A stretch of DNA of 64,000 nucleotides from an uncultured Flaviramulus sp. Lineage in GTDB: Bacteria; Bacteroidota; Bacteroidia; Flavobacteriales; Flavobacteriaceae. The DNA is taken from contig CANMUP010000001.1 in NCBI GenBank assembly GCA_947501105.1, positions 124,001 to 188,000 on the forward strand, in the 5' to 3' direction. The translations under genes were made by a program, and so were the position numbers. The stretch's first letter is position 1. Each line of letters begins with the position of its first letter. The notes beneath the pieces are model-generated. The model did no database searches and was not told the origin of the DNA. It saw nothing but the letters and a program-made list of their open reading frames with translations. This document shows positions 8,758 through 17,595 of this stretch, piece by piece.

Positions 8758-9238
8758 CTGGTGAACAACAAGGCTCCTCATTAGCCGAAACTAATTCCTT
8801 TTCTTCAGATACTCCACAAGTGCTTTTTGCTTTACAATCTGTTTTTTCGACAGCTAATTTAATAATTAAGTCGTTATCTCGTATTTCAAAATCATTAACA
8901 AATAATTGTGCCGTATTAAAAGTAGCATTGCTATATTCAAATTTTACTTCGGCATTTAATTCATAAGGTTTCATTGTACCTACCTTTTTAAGAATAGCCA
9001 TAGCTTTGTAAACCGACATGTATTCGGTTTTATCAATTTCATTTGGGCTTTCCCAAAGTTGAATAATAGTTTCTTTCCATGTGTCAGTTTGCGAACCGCA
9101 ATCAACTGAGTCTATTGAAACATGTTTTACTTCAGTAATATGATAATTGGCACCTACTAATGAATTTGGTGCGTATTCAAATAATAAAGACAAATCTTTA
9201 TTTTGTTCTAAAACGCTAAATAATTCTTGTGTTTTCAT
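8741..9238 (-). CDS. DUF6428 family protein with Cys-rich tail
   Basis: This 165-residue protein belongs to a family found beside arsR and arsC in Bacteroidota. Its body (about 1-125) is a compact alpha/beta domain of unknown function; the C terminus adds a cysteine-rich segment (DCKAKSTCG, then CCSPDGNCC) that could bind arsenite or another soft metal. It lies between arsR and arsN in the operon. The metal-binding role is inference. Confidence 0.75.
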   Translation of the reverse strand: MKTQELFSVLEQNKDLSLLFEYAPNSLVGANYHITEVKHVSIDSVDCGSQTDTWKETIIQLWESPNEIDKTEYMSVYKAMAILKKVGTMKPYELNAEVKFEYSNATFNTAQLFVNDFEIRDNDLIIKLAVEKTDCKAKSTCGVSEEKELVSANEEPCCSPDGNCC

Positions 9239-9293
9239 AATTTTTAAATTTATTTATTTTCGTTTGAATGTGCTAATAAATGACCATTACGAT

Positions 9294-9617
9294 CTAGCAG
9301 CAATTTGATTTAGTGGTATTAAAAAAAGTGTTTAATCTATTTTGCAAATCTGTCCATCGCTCTACATTAATACAATAACACATGCTTTTACCTTCTACTT
9401 CGCCGTTTAGCAAACCAATACTTTTTAGTTCTTTTAAATGCTGCGAAATCGTAGCTTGAGCTAACCCTATTTCTTCAACCAAATCGTTACAAATGCATGC
9501 GTTTTGATTGCTTATATATTGCAGGATAGCAACACGAGCTGGGTGCCCTAGTACCTTAAAAAACTGAGCTAAGTCGTTTTGCTGTTCTGTAAATATTTGT
9601 GATTTTGTGATTCCCAT
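9294..9617 (-). CDS. arsR: ArsR-family repressor
   Basis: This 107-residue winged-helix protein contains the ArsR signature: a helix-turn-helix with CICNDLVEEIGLAQATISQHLKELKSIGLL, where the CIC motif at the start of the recognition region resembles the metal-binding ELCVCDL site. The C-terminal NCC may add ligands. It heads the ars operon and its start codon lies 14 bases from a perfect palindrome (9631-9644), a likely autoregulatory operator relieved by arsenite. Confidence 0.87.
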   Translation of the reverse strand: MGITKSQIFTEQQNDLAQFFKVLGHPARVAILQYISNQNACICNDLVEEIGLAQATISQHLKELKSIGLLNGEVEGKSMCYCINVERWTDLQNRLNTFFNTTKSNCC

Positions 9618-9630
9618 ATTGTTACATTTT

Positions 9631-9644
9631 AATATTGCAATATT
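9631..9644. promoter_or_regulatory. Palindromic ArsR operator candidate
   Basis: AATATTGCAATATT is a perfect 14-base palindrome just upstream of arsR. Read on the minus strand it overlaps a TAATATTG element, one mismatch from the flavobacterial -7 box TAnnTTTG, so bound repressor would block the promoter. Confidence 0.65.
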
Positions 9645-9732
9645 ACGATGTTAATTTGAATTAAAAAAGTCAAAACGTTTTTATTTTGACTTTTTTAATT
9701 TTATTTATTGCTTTAACCTTGCTACTGTTTAA

Positions 9733-10182
9733 TTAAAACCATGTTTTTTCACCTACTTGATAAGTATTATAAAACTCTTCGTCAGATTTTGTTAAGTAAA
9801 TAATTCCTTCAATTATACCAATAATCCAAGAAATCCCAGAAGTGATTCCGCAAGTAAAAATACCTAAAACACCTAATACCAATAAAATTATTCCTTCTTT
9901 ATTATAGCCCAAAATAAATTTATGAATTCCTATTGTTCCAAATAAAATACCTATAACACCAACTAGTACTTTCTTATTATCACCTCCTGCTTTACCAAAA
10001 GCTTCTTTAGCTTCATCTGCAAATTCAGATGCAGCCTCTTTAGCATCCTCAGCAAACTCCTTTGCTTTTTCTTTTGCTTCTTCAGCAAATTCTCCTGCTT
10101 TATCGGCTGCTTTTTTTGCGCCTTCTTTTGCATCGCCTAACATATCGTTTAGGTCGTCGCTTAAATTTTTTTCGTCAGACAT
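9733..10182 (-). CDS. TM2-domain membrane protein with amphipathic N-terminal helix
   Basis: This 149-residue protein has an N-terminal Ala/Lys/Glu-rich helix with an 11-residue-like periodicity (KEGAKKAADKAGEFAEEAKE and following, about 12-66), then a TM2 domain: two membrane segments with a conserved short turn (about 72-140; GTIGIHKFILGYNKEGIILL). TM2 proteins are widespread with unclear roles. It stands alone between arsR and the TauE gene. Confidence 0.8.
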   Translation of the reverse strand: MSDEKNLSDDLNDMLGDAKEGAKKAADKAGEFAEEAKEKAKEFAEDAKEAASEFADEAKEAFGKAGGDNKKVLVGVIGILFGTIGIHKFILGYNKEGIILLVLGVLGIFTCGITSGISWIIGIIEGIIYLTKSDEEFYNTYQVGEKTWF

Positions 10183-10292
10183 TATTTTGTTTTTAATATT
10201 ATGGTTAGACTATAAAGTTAATAAATAATTATTAATAACTTCTTAACCTATAGGTATGTAAAATGAAATATTTGTTACAACTGAATGGTATA

Positions 10293-11057
10293 TTATCTAA
10301 ATAACATAACCAATCCTCCAAGAGCTGTAACTATTAAAATAAACCGTCTGTAATTAACATTAGAGATTAACTTAACAATATAAGCGCCCAAGAAAAACCC
10401 AAGAAAAACTACCGGTATTAATACTGAATTTAAGATTAAAGTGTCTTTAGTGACTGTTTTCCAAATTAAAAAATGAAAAGGTAGCTTAAACACATTAACA
10501 ATAAAAAACAACCATGCTGCGGTACCAATAAATTCATTTTTTGGCAATCTAGTTGCTAAAAAATATATGTTTGATATAGGGCCAGCTAAGTTACCCACCA
10601 TCGTTGTAAAGCCAGCTAAAAACCCCAAACTGCTTGAAAACAACTTGCTTTTTGGAATATTTGTAGATTGCCGCTTTTCGGTATAAAACATAATGATCAC
10701 AGACACTATAATAATAATGGCCATTATTTTTTTAAAAAGCACTTCAGAAATATCATTGCCTACCCAAACACCTATTAAAACACCAATAATTACCCATGGC
10801 AATAACTTTCTAATGTATCCCCATTGTGTATGCCTATTGTAGTAAACCACTGCCAAAATATCGGCAGCTATAAGCATAGGTAGTAAAACACCTGTTGATG
10901 CTTTTTCTCCAAAAACAAAAGCCAAAATAATAACAATAATGATGCTTAACCCTTTAACTCCTGCTTTACCGACACCTAACAAAAAAACTGCAAAACTAAT
11001 TGCAGTCCATTGTAATATAGATAAATTATAAGATTGTAAAACTTCTAAATAGTTCAA
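10293..11057 (-). CDS. TauE/SafE-family membrane permease
   Basis: The 254-residue protein has eight predicted membrane segments in two halves and the typical AGxxTMVGNLAGPI motif in the middle. The family exports or imports sulfite and small organosulfonates; the substrate here is unknown. It is a monocistronic-looking minus-strand gene of normal length. Confidence 0.82.
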   Translation of the reverse strand: MNYLEVLQSYNLSILQWTAISFAVFLLGVGKAGVKGLSIIIVIILAFVFGEKASTGVLLPMLIAADILAVVYYNRHTQWGYIRKLLPWVIIGVLIGVWVGNDISEVLFKKIMAIIIIVSVIIMFYTEKRQSTNIPKSKLFSSSLGFLAGFTTMVGNLAGPISNIYFLATRLPKNEFIGTAAWLFFIVNVFKLPFHFLIWKTVTKDTLILNSVLIPVVFLGFFLGAYIVKLISNVNYRRFILIVTALGGLVMLFR

Positions 11058-11090
11058 AAAGCATTTGTTTGAAAAAACGAAATAACGAAT

Positions 11091-11477
11091 TTACAAAAAT
11101 GCGCTATCTATTGGCTCCCAAAGTTCTATTTTATTGCCTTCAGGGTCAACAATCCAGCCAAATTTCCCATATTCATATTCTTCAACTTTTCCAACAATAG
11201 TTACACCTTCCTCTTTTAAAACCGCCAACAACTCATGCAAATTTTCAACTCTGTAATTAAACATAAAGTCTTTTTTAGAGGGCTCATAATATTTGGTGTT
11301 TTCTGCAAAAGGGCTCCATTGTGTGGAGCAATCTTTACCTTCTTTATCTTTCCACCAAAAGGTGCAACCATAATCATCAGTATTAAACCCTAAGTGTTTT
11401 TTATACCAATCTTTAGTGGCTGTTGGGTTTTTGGTTTTAAAAAATAATCCGCCTATTCCTGTTACTCGATTTTTCAT
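11091..11477 (-). CDS. VOC-family (glyoxalase-like) protein
   Basis: This 128-residue protein is a single-chain vicinal-oxygen-chelate domain: two beta-alpha-beta-beta-beta halves, starting GIGGLFFKTKNPTATKDWYKKHLGF and ending DPEGNKIELWEP, where the Glu of IELWEP is a typical metal ligand. The reaction is unknown; such proteins include glyoxalases and resistance proteins. It overlaps the upstream DUF1801 gene by 4 bases (ATGA), so the two are translationally coupled. Confidence 0.8.
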   Translation of the reverse strand: MKNRVTGIGGLFFKTKNPTATKDWYKKHLGFNTDDYGCTFWWKDKEGKDCSTQWSPFAENTKYYEPSKKDFMFNYRVENLHELLAVLKEEGVTIVGKVEEYEYGKFGWIVDPEGNKIELWEPIDSAFL

Positions 11478-11938
11478 TTCTTTCGGTTTTTTATGGCAGA
11501 TTCATAAATATCTATCCACTCATCTGCAGTGATTTTTGCTGTCAACTCTCCTATAAGTTCAAAGGGAATGTCTTCTATTTTCTTTAAACGAATACAACTT
11601 TTACCCATATCTAATTTATACTTACAGCGTTTTGCGTATTCTGATGTAAACCAATCATATATATCCTTTTTAGCATAAATTACCATACTGTATACACCAA
11701 TAAAATTCTTTTGTGATGCTAAATTCATAAACGGTAATGGTTGACTTGTATCGCAATGATAGCCATCTGGATAAACAGAATGTGGTATGACATAACCTAA
11801 CATACCATAATTCATTTGCTCTTGCATGCCTTTTGGAAGGTTGTATAAAATTTGTTGCCTTAATTTTAAAATTGGTTCTTTTCTGTCTTCTGGAAGTTCA
11901 TCCAGATATTGTTGTGGTGATGTTGCTTTAGATTGCAT
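11474..11938 (-). CDS. DUF1801-domain protein
   Basis: This 154-residue protein carries the DUF1801 (YdhG/YjbR-like) fold: a helical N terminus (YLDELPEDRKEPILKLRQQIL), then a beta sheet with YGMLGYVIP and a GKSCIRLKKIEDIP segment. Function unknown. It precedes and overlaps the VOC gene by 4 bases and follows a DUF4199 gene by 6 bases. Confidence 0.78.
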   Translation of the reverse strand: MQSKATSPQQYLDELPEDRKEPILKLRQQILYNLPKGMQEQMNYGMLGYVIPHSVYPDGYHCDTSQPLPFMNLASQKNFIGVYSMVIYAKKDIYDWFTSEYAKRCKYKLDMGKSCIRLKKIEDIPFELIGELTAKITADEWIDIYESAIKNRKK

Positions 11939-11944
11939 AATTTT

Positions 11945-12451
11945 TTATTTACGTTGAAGTATTAACCCTGAAATTAAAGATATAATAAACCCTAAAATTA
12001 CTACTGTTGAAAACATCATGAAAGCCATAAACCCTGGGCTGCCGTAATCCTTCATTTGCTGAATAAGTTCTGCACTTTTAACTTTTAATTCTTCTGGTGA
12101 TAATGTTGCTTCCATCTTTTTTATAGAATAGTCTATATATTCAGATGCAAAGTCGGGGTTTATTTGAGTGGTATAGATATAATCAAACAAAGCCACTCCA
12201 ACAGCAGAGAACAATGCTATAAGCATACCAATAGCAATTGCTTTTCCTAGAGATATGTTGCCACTATTTACTTTATCTCGATAGTGTTTGATCCCGAAGT
12301 ATACAAATAATAAAGAGAGTACCATAGAGGTATACCCGATAAGTTCTCCGTAGTCAAAACTTACTCCCATACCTAATAAGAAAGGTAATCCGAATAATAA
12401 AAATCCGCTTATTAAAGCATAAAGACCGTACTTAATTACTGTGGTTTTCAT
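11945..12451 (-). CDS. DUF4199-domain membrane protein
   Basis: The 168-residue protein has four membrane segments (about 7-27, 38-57, 72-94, 140-163) and a charged loop between the third and fourth. DUF4199 is a Bacteroidota-specific family of unknown function. It leads a short minus-strand operon with the DUF1801 and VOC genes. Confidence 0.8.
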   Translation of the reverse strand: MKTTVIKYGLYALISGFLLFGLPFLLGMGVSFDYGELIGYTSMVLSLLFVYFGIKHYRDKVNSGNISLGKAIAIGMLIALFSAVGVALFDYIYTTQINPDFASEYIDYSIKKMEATLSPEELKVKSAELIQQMKDYGSPGFMAFMMFSTVVILGFIISLISGLILQRK

Positions 12452-12548
12452 TTGTTTTGTATGTATTGATTAGTTAATCAAAAGTAGTAAGATGGCTAGA
12501 TAGAGGGCTCATACTAAAGTACTAAATACATGATACTTTAGTATAATT

Positions 12549-12920
12549 CTATACATGTTGATCGATAAGAATGGTATTTCCATCAGGATCTAGCAAAACT
12601 AGGCTTGCAGGTCCAGTAGTGTTTTCATCTGATTCTCTTTCTAGTTTAATTGACTTGCTTTTTAGATGTTTTTGAATGTCTCGAACATCGGTAAAATTGT
12701 CTAATTTGTTTGCCCTTTCGTCCCAACCTGGATTAAAAGTTAAAATATTATTTTCAAACATACCTTGAAAAAGACCGATTAGTGCATTGCTATTTTTCAT
12801 GATTAAATAATTCATTTCAATAGCTCCGGCAAAGACATTAAACCCAAGGTTTTCGTAAAATAATTTCGACTTATTAATGTCTTTTACACTTAAACTGGCA
12901 GAAAACGCTCCTAATTCCAT
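12549..12920 (-). CDS. Second VOC-family protein
   Basis: This 123-residue single-domain VOC protein (SASLSVKDINKSKLFYENLGF near the start; LLDPDGNTILIDQHV at the end) is unrelated in detail to the one at 11091. Substrate unknown. It stands between the DUF4199 operon and the LuxR-type gene, with gaps of about 80-100 bases on each side. Confidence 0.8.
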   Translation of the reverse strand: MELGAFSASLSVKDINKSKLFYENLGFNVFAGAIEMNYLIMKNSNALIGLFQGMFENNILTFNPGWDERANKLDNFTDVRDIQKHLKSKSIKLERESDENTTGPASLVLLDPDGNTILIDQHV

Positions 12921-12999
12921 AAATTATATTTTTAAGATTAATAATTGGTTTAAAAGTAGTTTATACCCTTTTTTAAGAGTTCATACTAAAGTACAAATT

Positions 13000-13410
13000 T
13001 TAAATAATTTGTAAATTTTTTGCTACTTGCAAAGCTTGAGTGCGACGTTTTGCATTTAATTTAACTAGCAAACTTGAAACGTGAGTTTTTATAGTGCTCT
13101 CTGAAAGGAATAATTTATCGGCAATTTCTTTATTAGATAGCCCTGAAGAAATGTGTTGTAAAACTTCGTATTCTCGATTGGTAATACCCAGCTCTTCAAC
13201 TTTTTTTAAATCTATTTCATGATTAGAAATTGGTGGTGGTTTTTGAGTTTTTTTATTAATAAATAAACCAATACCTAAAAAAACGATTGCAATACCTGCC
13301 ATGATATATTCAATTTGCGTATCGCCACTTATTAAAGTGTATTTACCAAATTGAAATAATAGCAATAAAGCTAAAATTAGTAATGAAAAAACTAAAACGG
13401 TTTTTTTCAT
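13000..13410 (-). CDS. Membrane-anchored LuxR-type HTH regulator
   Basis: The 136-residue protein has two membrane segments in its first 55 residues and a C-terminal GerE/LuxR helix-turn-helix (EELGITNREYEVLQHISSGLSNKEIADKLFLSESTIKTHVSSLL). It has no receiver domain. Small membrane-tethered LuxR-type proteins are frequent in Flavobacteriia; targets are unknown. It follows the 2-hydroxyacid dehydrogenase gene by 9 bases on the minus strand, so the two may be cotranscribed. Confidence 0.8.
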   Translation of the reverse strand: MKKTVLVFSLLILALLLLFQFGKYTLISGDTQIEYIMAGIAIVFLGIGLFINKKTQKPPPISNHEIDLKKVEELGITNREYEVLQHISSGLSNKEIADKLFLSESTIKTHVSSLLVKLNAKRRTQALQVAKNLQII

Positions 13411-13419
13411 GAACGAAAG

Positions 13420-14355
13420 TTAACAAAATTTTGCTTTGATTTTATCTACTATAGTTTGTGCTAGTTTTTCTTTGCTTTCAATAGTCCAACCAGCAACGTG
13501 TGGTGATAATAAAACATTTTCAGAATCAATTAAATATTGAAATGCTTCTGGCATTTCCGAAGAAAACAAGCTCTCGAATGATGCTTTTTCGTATTCTAAA
13601 ACATCTAATCCAGCACCTAAAATTTTACCAGATTGTAATGCCGAAACTAAATCTTTAGTCACTACGCTTTTACCTCGCGCGGTGTTAATTAACCAAAATG
13701 GCTTTTTAAATTGACTAATAAAAGCTTCATCAATCATATTAGTAGTCAAAGGTGTTTCTGGTGTGTGTAAACTTAAAACATCGGCTTGTTGTTGTAACTC
13801 TTTTAATGAAACTTGTTTAGCGTTTTCGTCTGCAACATTATCTTTAATATCGTAACACAAAACTGTTACATCAAAACCGCGTAGTTTTTTTGCAAAGGCT
13901 TTTCCCATATTACCATAGCCTATAAGTCCAATTGTTTTTCCATCAAGTTCGATTCCTCTGTTTTCTTCGCGCAACCATTTCCCTTGTCTTACTTCGCTAT
14001 CTGCTTTATTAAGTTTATTAAAGAGTGACAATAACATTCCTAAAGCATGCTCTCCAACAGCATTTCTGTTTCCTTCTGGAGCAGATATTAAATAGATGTC
14101 TTTGCTTTCGGCATAATCGCAATCGATATTTTCTAAACCTGCTCCAACACGACCTATAAATTTTAGGTTGGTGGCTGCATCAAGAAATGTTTTATCAATT
14201 GAGAAACGGCTACGAATAATAAATCCATCGTATTGATGAATTTTAGCTATAATTTCGTCTTTTGAAGATGTGTAATCTTCATCATTAATAAATCCTAAAT
14301 TATTAAGTTGATTTATTAATAGTTCGTGGTTAGTATCGAGGTGTAAAACTTTCAT
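13420..14355 (-). CDS. D-2-hydroxyacid dehydrogenase (phosphoglycerate dehydrogenase-like)
   Basis: The 311-residue protein shows the NAD-binding fingerprint GLIGYGNMGKAFAKKL (about 140-160), catalytic Arg in INTARGKSVV, a Glu (LDVLEYE) and the catalytic His in SPHVAGWT. It lacks the ACT domain of full-length SerA, so it may be a general 2-hydroxyacid dehydrogenase. The length is normal for the short form. Confidence 0.82.
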   Translation of the reverse strand: MKVLHLDTNHELLINQLNNLGFINDEDYTSSKDEIIAKIHQYDGFIIRSRFSIDKTFLDAATNLKFIGRVGAGLENIDCDYAESKDIYLISAPEGNRNAVGEHALGMLLSLFNKLNKADSEVRQGKWLREENRGIELDGKTIGLIGYGNMGKAFAKKLRGFDVTVLCYDIKDNVADENAKQVSLKELQQQADVLSLHTPETPLTTNMIDEAFISQFKKPFWLINTARGKSVVTKDLVSALQSGKILGAGLDVLEYEKASFESLFSSEMPEAFQYLIDSENVLLSPHVAGWTIESKEKLAQTIVDKIKAKFC

Positions 14356-14370
14356 TTTAAAATATTCAAA

Positions 14371-14404
14371 ACATTATGAGATGCTGAAACAAGTTCAGCA
14401 TGAC
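14371..14404. repeat. Dispersed hairpin repeat (TGCTGAA type)
   Basis: GATGCTGAAACAAGTTCAGC followed by ATGAC is a copy of the widespread intergenic repeat that, on the other strand, starts GTCATGCTGAACTTG. The internal stem TGCTGAA/TTCAGCA has 7 bp. Confidence 0.55.
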
Positions 14405-14409
14405 GAAAA

Positions 14410-14775
14410 TTATATTTTGGGATAATGCGTTTGTGTTTTTTCGTGTTGTACTTTTCCTGTATGGGCTGTATTTAGTTTTTCGAATAATAGCACATGTACT
14501 TCTTCATCGTTTTTTGTACAAGGGTTATGTTCAACACCTTTTGGAACCACGATAATTTCGCCTTCATTTACTACTTCTGTTCGGTCTCTAAATTGCATAT
14601 ATAGCGTTCCTTTTATAACTTGAAAAAGTTCATCTTCATCATCGTGACTATGCCAGACAAATTCTCCTTTTAGTTTTGCTAATATAACTTGCATATCATC
14701 AACTATTGCAATTTGATGTGGATGCCAGTTTTTTGAAAATTTTGAAAACTTATTTTTAATATTGATTGAGTTCAT
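14410..14775 (-). CDS. Cupin-fold protein
   Basis: The 121-residue single-domain cupin has both conserved motifs: HSHDDEDELFQVIKG (about 41-55) with metal-ligand His and Glu residues, and VPKGVEHNP (about 78-86). Small cupins of this form include mannose-6-phosphate isomerase-like and sensor proteins; the substrate is unknown. Stands alone with dispersed repeats on both sides. Confidence 0.8.
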   Translation of the reverse strand: MNSINIKNKFSKFSKNWHPHQIAIVDDMQVILAKLKGEFVWHSHDDEDELFQVIKGTLYMQFRDRTEVVNEGEIIVVPKGVEHNPCTKNDEEVHVLLFEKLNTAHTGKVQHEKTQTHYPKI

Positions 14776-14873
14776 ATTGTAAAATTACGAAGTTTTGCGT
14801 TAGGGATTGAAACGACATCCTTTTTTTGAAAGATGAAAAACACATTTTATTTAGAACTAGAATTTAATAAATA

Positions 14874-14945
14874 GCTACGTCGTTTCTCCTCGCTATGACA
14901 AAAAAAGATATAGTGGAAAGCCCGACCCTTGTGGTAACGCCCAAA
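14874..14945. repeat. Two degenerate dispersed repeats between cupin and mgtE
   Basis: CTACGTCGTTTCTCCTCGCT followed by ATGAC (about 14874-14898) is an inverted relative of the CGTCATTGCGAG repeat. GGAAAGCCCGACCCTTGTGG followed by TAACGCCC (about 14915-14942) is, reverse-complemented, a relative of the GGGCGTT...GGCTTTC repeat at 37080-37160. Confidence 0.5.
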
Positions 14946-14947
14946 TG

Positions 14948-16318
14948 CTAAATACCTAAAATCATTTTTGCAATCCAGAAATAAAGTAAAATACCTAAAA
15001 TATCATTACTTGTTGTTATAAATGGGCCTGTAGCAATGGCTGGATCTATGCCTCGCTTTTCTAAAAATAAAGGAACAAATGTTCCTATTAAGCCAGCGAC
15101 TATTATTACGGCTACTAAGGAAACTGATATAGCAAACGCTGTATTTATTTCACCTTTGATTGCCCAAACAAAAAGGAAAAGAAAAACAGCCAAAATAACC
15201 CCATTTAAGGCAGCTAATAGTGTTTCTTTAATTAATCTGCTATTAACACTTCCTTTTACATCATCGTTAGCTAAACCTTGTACAATAATCGCACTAGATT
15301 GTACTCCTACATTACCCGCCATTGCCGCTATTAAAGGCGTAAAGAAAAATAATACTGCGTATTTATCAAATGTATTTTGAAACCCTTCCATAATTAAAAA
15401 GGCACCAACACCACCAACTAAGCCTAAAAATAGCCAAGGTAATCGTGCTCTGGTAAGTTCTAGAATGCTATCATCAGAATCTACATCACCAGTAATACCT
15501 GCGGCTAATTGGTAATCTTTTTCAGCTTCTTCTTTTAATACATCTACTATATCGTCAATAGTAATTCTACCTAAAAGAACTTCGTTATCGTCTAACACTG
15601 GAATGGCCTCCAAATCATATTTTGCCATCACTTTAGCGACGTCTTCTACATCATCGCGAACATTAACGTAATCTACATTAACCTTAACTATATCTGCTAT
15701 TTTTTGATCGCTTTTTGCAACAATTAAATCTTTTAAAGACAGGCGACCTATAAGTTTTTCTTCCTTATTTACTACATAAATAGAGTGTACACGTGTTACT
15801 TCTTCGGCTTGTCCTCGAATTCTACGCATACAACCAGCAACTGTCCAGGTTTCATAAACTTTTACAAGTTCTTTTGCCATGAGTCCACCAGCAGTATCTT
15901 CATCATAAGCCAAAAGTTCTTGAATCTCTGATTTATGCTCCTCATCTTCAATTTGAGAAATAACGGCTTCTTGTCGTTCTTCAGGAAGCTCTAAAATAAT
16001 ATCTGCGGCATCATCAGTATCTAACTCCTCAACTTCTTCGGCAATTTCTTTTGCTGATAGGTTTTTTAATACTCTTTCCCGTATATCTTCATCGAGCTCC
16101 GTTAAGATATCTGAAGTGGTTTCAGAATCTAAGAGTTTAATAACATAGGTTGCTTCATCCAGATTTACTTCGTCTAGAATTTCGGCAATATCGGCATAGT
16201 GAAACTCATCAAGCAATTTGCGAAGCTCCATATCATCATTTGCTTTGATAAGTTGCTCTACTTGCCCAACAAGCTCTTCTGTTAGCTCAAATTGTATGTT
16301 TTCTTTCTCTTTAGACAT
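14948..16318 (-). CDS. mgtE: Magnesium transporter MgtE
   Basis: Started at 16318 (MSKEKENIQFELTEEL), the protein has 456 residues; the open frame continues 36 bases upstream but that part is made of a dispersed repeat. Domains in order: helical MgtE N domain (about 10-120, repeated acidic motifs such as LDTDDAADIILELPEE), two CBS domains (about 130-255), and a membrane domain with five segments and the pore motif GNVGVQSSAIIVQG. The N and CBS domains sense cytoplasmic magnesium and close the channel. It follows rsmA by 43 bases on the minus strand. Confidence 0.92.
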   Translation of the reverse strand: MSKEKENIQFELTEELVGQVEQLIKANDDMELRKLLDEFHYADIAEILDEVNLDEATYVIKLLDSETTSDILTELDEDIRERVLKNLSAKEIAEEVEELDTDDAADIILELPEERQEAVISQIEDEEHKSEIQELLAYDEDTAGGLMAKELVKVYETWTVAGCMRRIRGQAEEVTRVHSIYVVNKEEKLIGRLSLKDLIVAKSDQKIADIVKVNVDYVNVRDDVEDVAKVMAKYDLEAIPVLDDNEVLLGRITIDDIVDVLKEEAEKDYQLAAGITGDVDSDDSILELTRARLPWLFLGLVGGVGAFLIMEGFQNTFDKYAVLFFFTPLIAAMAGNVGVQSSAIIVQGLANDDVKGSVNSRLIKETLLAALNGVILAVFLFLFVWAIKGEINTAFAISVSLVAVIIVAGLIGTFVPLFLEKRGIDPAIATGPFITTSNDILGILLYFWIAKMILGI

Positions 16319-16361
16319 GAGGTTTCTCGTGGTTGCACACTGTCGAAATGACAAAAGTTAT

Positions 16362-17162
16362 TTATTCTTGAACATCATTTTCAATGAATTGTGTAAGCTC
16401 AATAAAAGCTTCTACACTTAATTGTTCTGGACGTTTGCCAAATATAACATTTGCTTTTAAATTATCAGATAAATTGAAGGTTTTTAAACTATTTCGAAGT
16501 GTTTTTCTGCGCTGTTGAAACGCCGTTTTTACAACTTTAAATAATAGTTTTTCGCTACAAGGTAACGTGTAATTTTCCTTTCTTGTAAGCCTTAAAACAC
16601 CTGAGTCTACTTTTGGAGGCGGGTTAAAAACTGATGGCGGCACTGTAAATAAGTACTCGGCATTATAAAATGCTTGCGTTAATACGGAAAGAATCCCATA
16701 TACTTTTGAGCCTTCCTTTGAACAAATACGCTTCGCGACTTCTTTTTGAAACATCCCAGAGAATTCTGGAATTTGTTCGCGCATTTCTAAAGTTTTAAAA
16801 ACGATTTGAGTTGAAATATTATATGGAAAATTACCAATAATGGCGAAAGAGTCACCTTTAAAGACCTCGTTTAAATCGAATTTTAAAAAATCTTTTTCTA
16901 TAATTCTTGGAGCCAGATTTAGGTAATTTGCTTGTAAATATTCTACCGATTCGGTGTCAATCTCAATAACATAAGTTTCAACATCTTTTTTAAGTAAATA
17001 CTTAGTTAACACACCCATTCCAGGACCAATTTCTAAAACTTTTTTATAGTCTTTTAATGCTAAGGTATCTGCAATTTTTTCTGCAACAGATTCATCATTT
17101 AAAAAATGTTGCCCTAAATACTTTTTTGCTTTTACTTGATGTTGGTTTGGGTTATATGCCAC
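16362..17162 (-). CDS. rsmA: 16S rRNA dimethyladenosine methyltransferase
   Basis: The 266-residue protein carries the SAM-binding motif [15 protein letters not shown] (about 42-56) and the NFPYNIS target-base motif (about 110-116) of KsgA/RsmA enzymes, which dimethylate two adenines in helix 45 of 16S rRNA. The C-terminal domain has the usual [13 protein letters not shown] segment. The length is normal; upstream of mgtE. Confidence 0.94.
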   Translation of the reverse strand: MAYNPNQHQVKAKKYLGQHFLNDESVAEKIADTLALKDYKKVLEIGPGMGVLTKYLLKKDVETYVIEIDTESVEYLQANYLNLAPRIIEKDFLKFDLNEVFKGDSFAIIGNFPYNISTQIVFKTLEMREQIPEFSGMFQKEVAKRICSKEGSKVYGILSVLTQAFYNAEYLFTVPPSVFNPPPKVDSGVLRLTRKENYTLPCSEKLLFKVVKTAFQQRRKTLRNSLKTFNLSDNLKANVIFGKRPEQLSVEAFIELTQFIENDVQE

Positions 17163-17189
17163 GAATTCACGAATGTTTATTAATAAAGA

Positions 17190-17216
17190 CCCTTCGACTG
17201 CACTCAGGGTGACAAA
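17190..17216. repeat. Dispersed repeat remnant upstream of rsmA
   Basis: ACCCTTCGACTGCACTCAGG followed by GTGACAAAA matches the family of TTCGACTGCGCTCAG intergenic repeats of this clade. Related fragments occur at about 16326-16354 and 8241-8260. Confidence 0.5.
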
Positions 17217-17222
17217 ACTAAG

Positions 17223-17546
17223 CTATTTAAAATTTACAGTATACTCATCTACAATTTGTAGCTCAGTTCTAAATGCTAGCATTTTATCTGCAAATTTTTT
17301 CATCCCGTCTGTTCTTAATCTATCTGCATCTTCTCGATAATAAGCGTCTAAAGCTTCTCTCGAATATGATCTATATTGAATAGAATAGGTTTGTCCGCCC
17401 ATATCTTCTTCAACTAAAACCTTGGTTAGTGTTGCTTTTTCAAATTTCCCTGTCCCTAATACTTGTGGAATATGTTCTTTAATCCATGCTAACCATTCGT
17501 CATGGATGCTTTCGTCTATATTTACCGTTACATTGTATATAATCAT
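17223..17546 (-). CDS. DUF4286 family protein
   Basis: This 107-residue ferredoxin-like-fold protein (MIIYNVTVNIDESIHDEWLA, then GQTYSIQYRSYSREALDAYY) belongs to DUF4286, typically next to rsmA in Flavobacteriia. Function unknown; antibiotic-biosynthesis-monooxygenase-like fold suggested by the pattern of strands. Confidence 0.82.
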   Translation of the reverse strand: MIIYNVTVNIDESIHDEWLAWIKEHIPQVLGTGKFEKATLTKVLVEEDMGGQTYSIQYRSYSREALDAYYREDADRLRTDGMKKFADKMLAFRTELQIVDEYTVNFK

Positions 17547-17595
17547 ATTATGAGAATATTATCAGATTTCTTTCTATGCTCAAAATAACATAGAT

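Noticed and set aside
16319-16354. Upstream extension of mgtE by 12 codons.
   Set aside because: The segment is a dispersed repeat remnant and the ATG at 16318 fits the family start.
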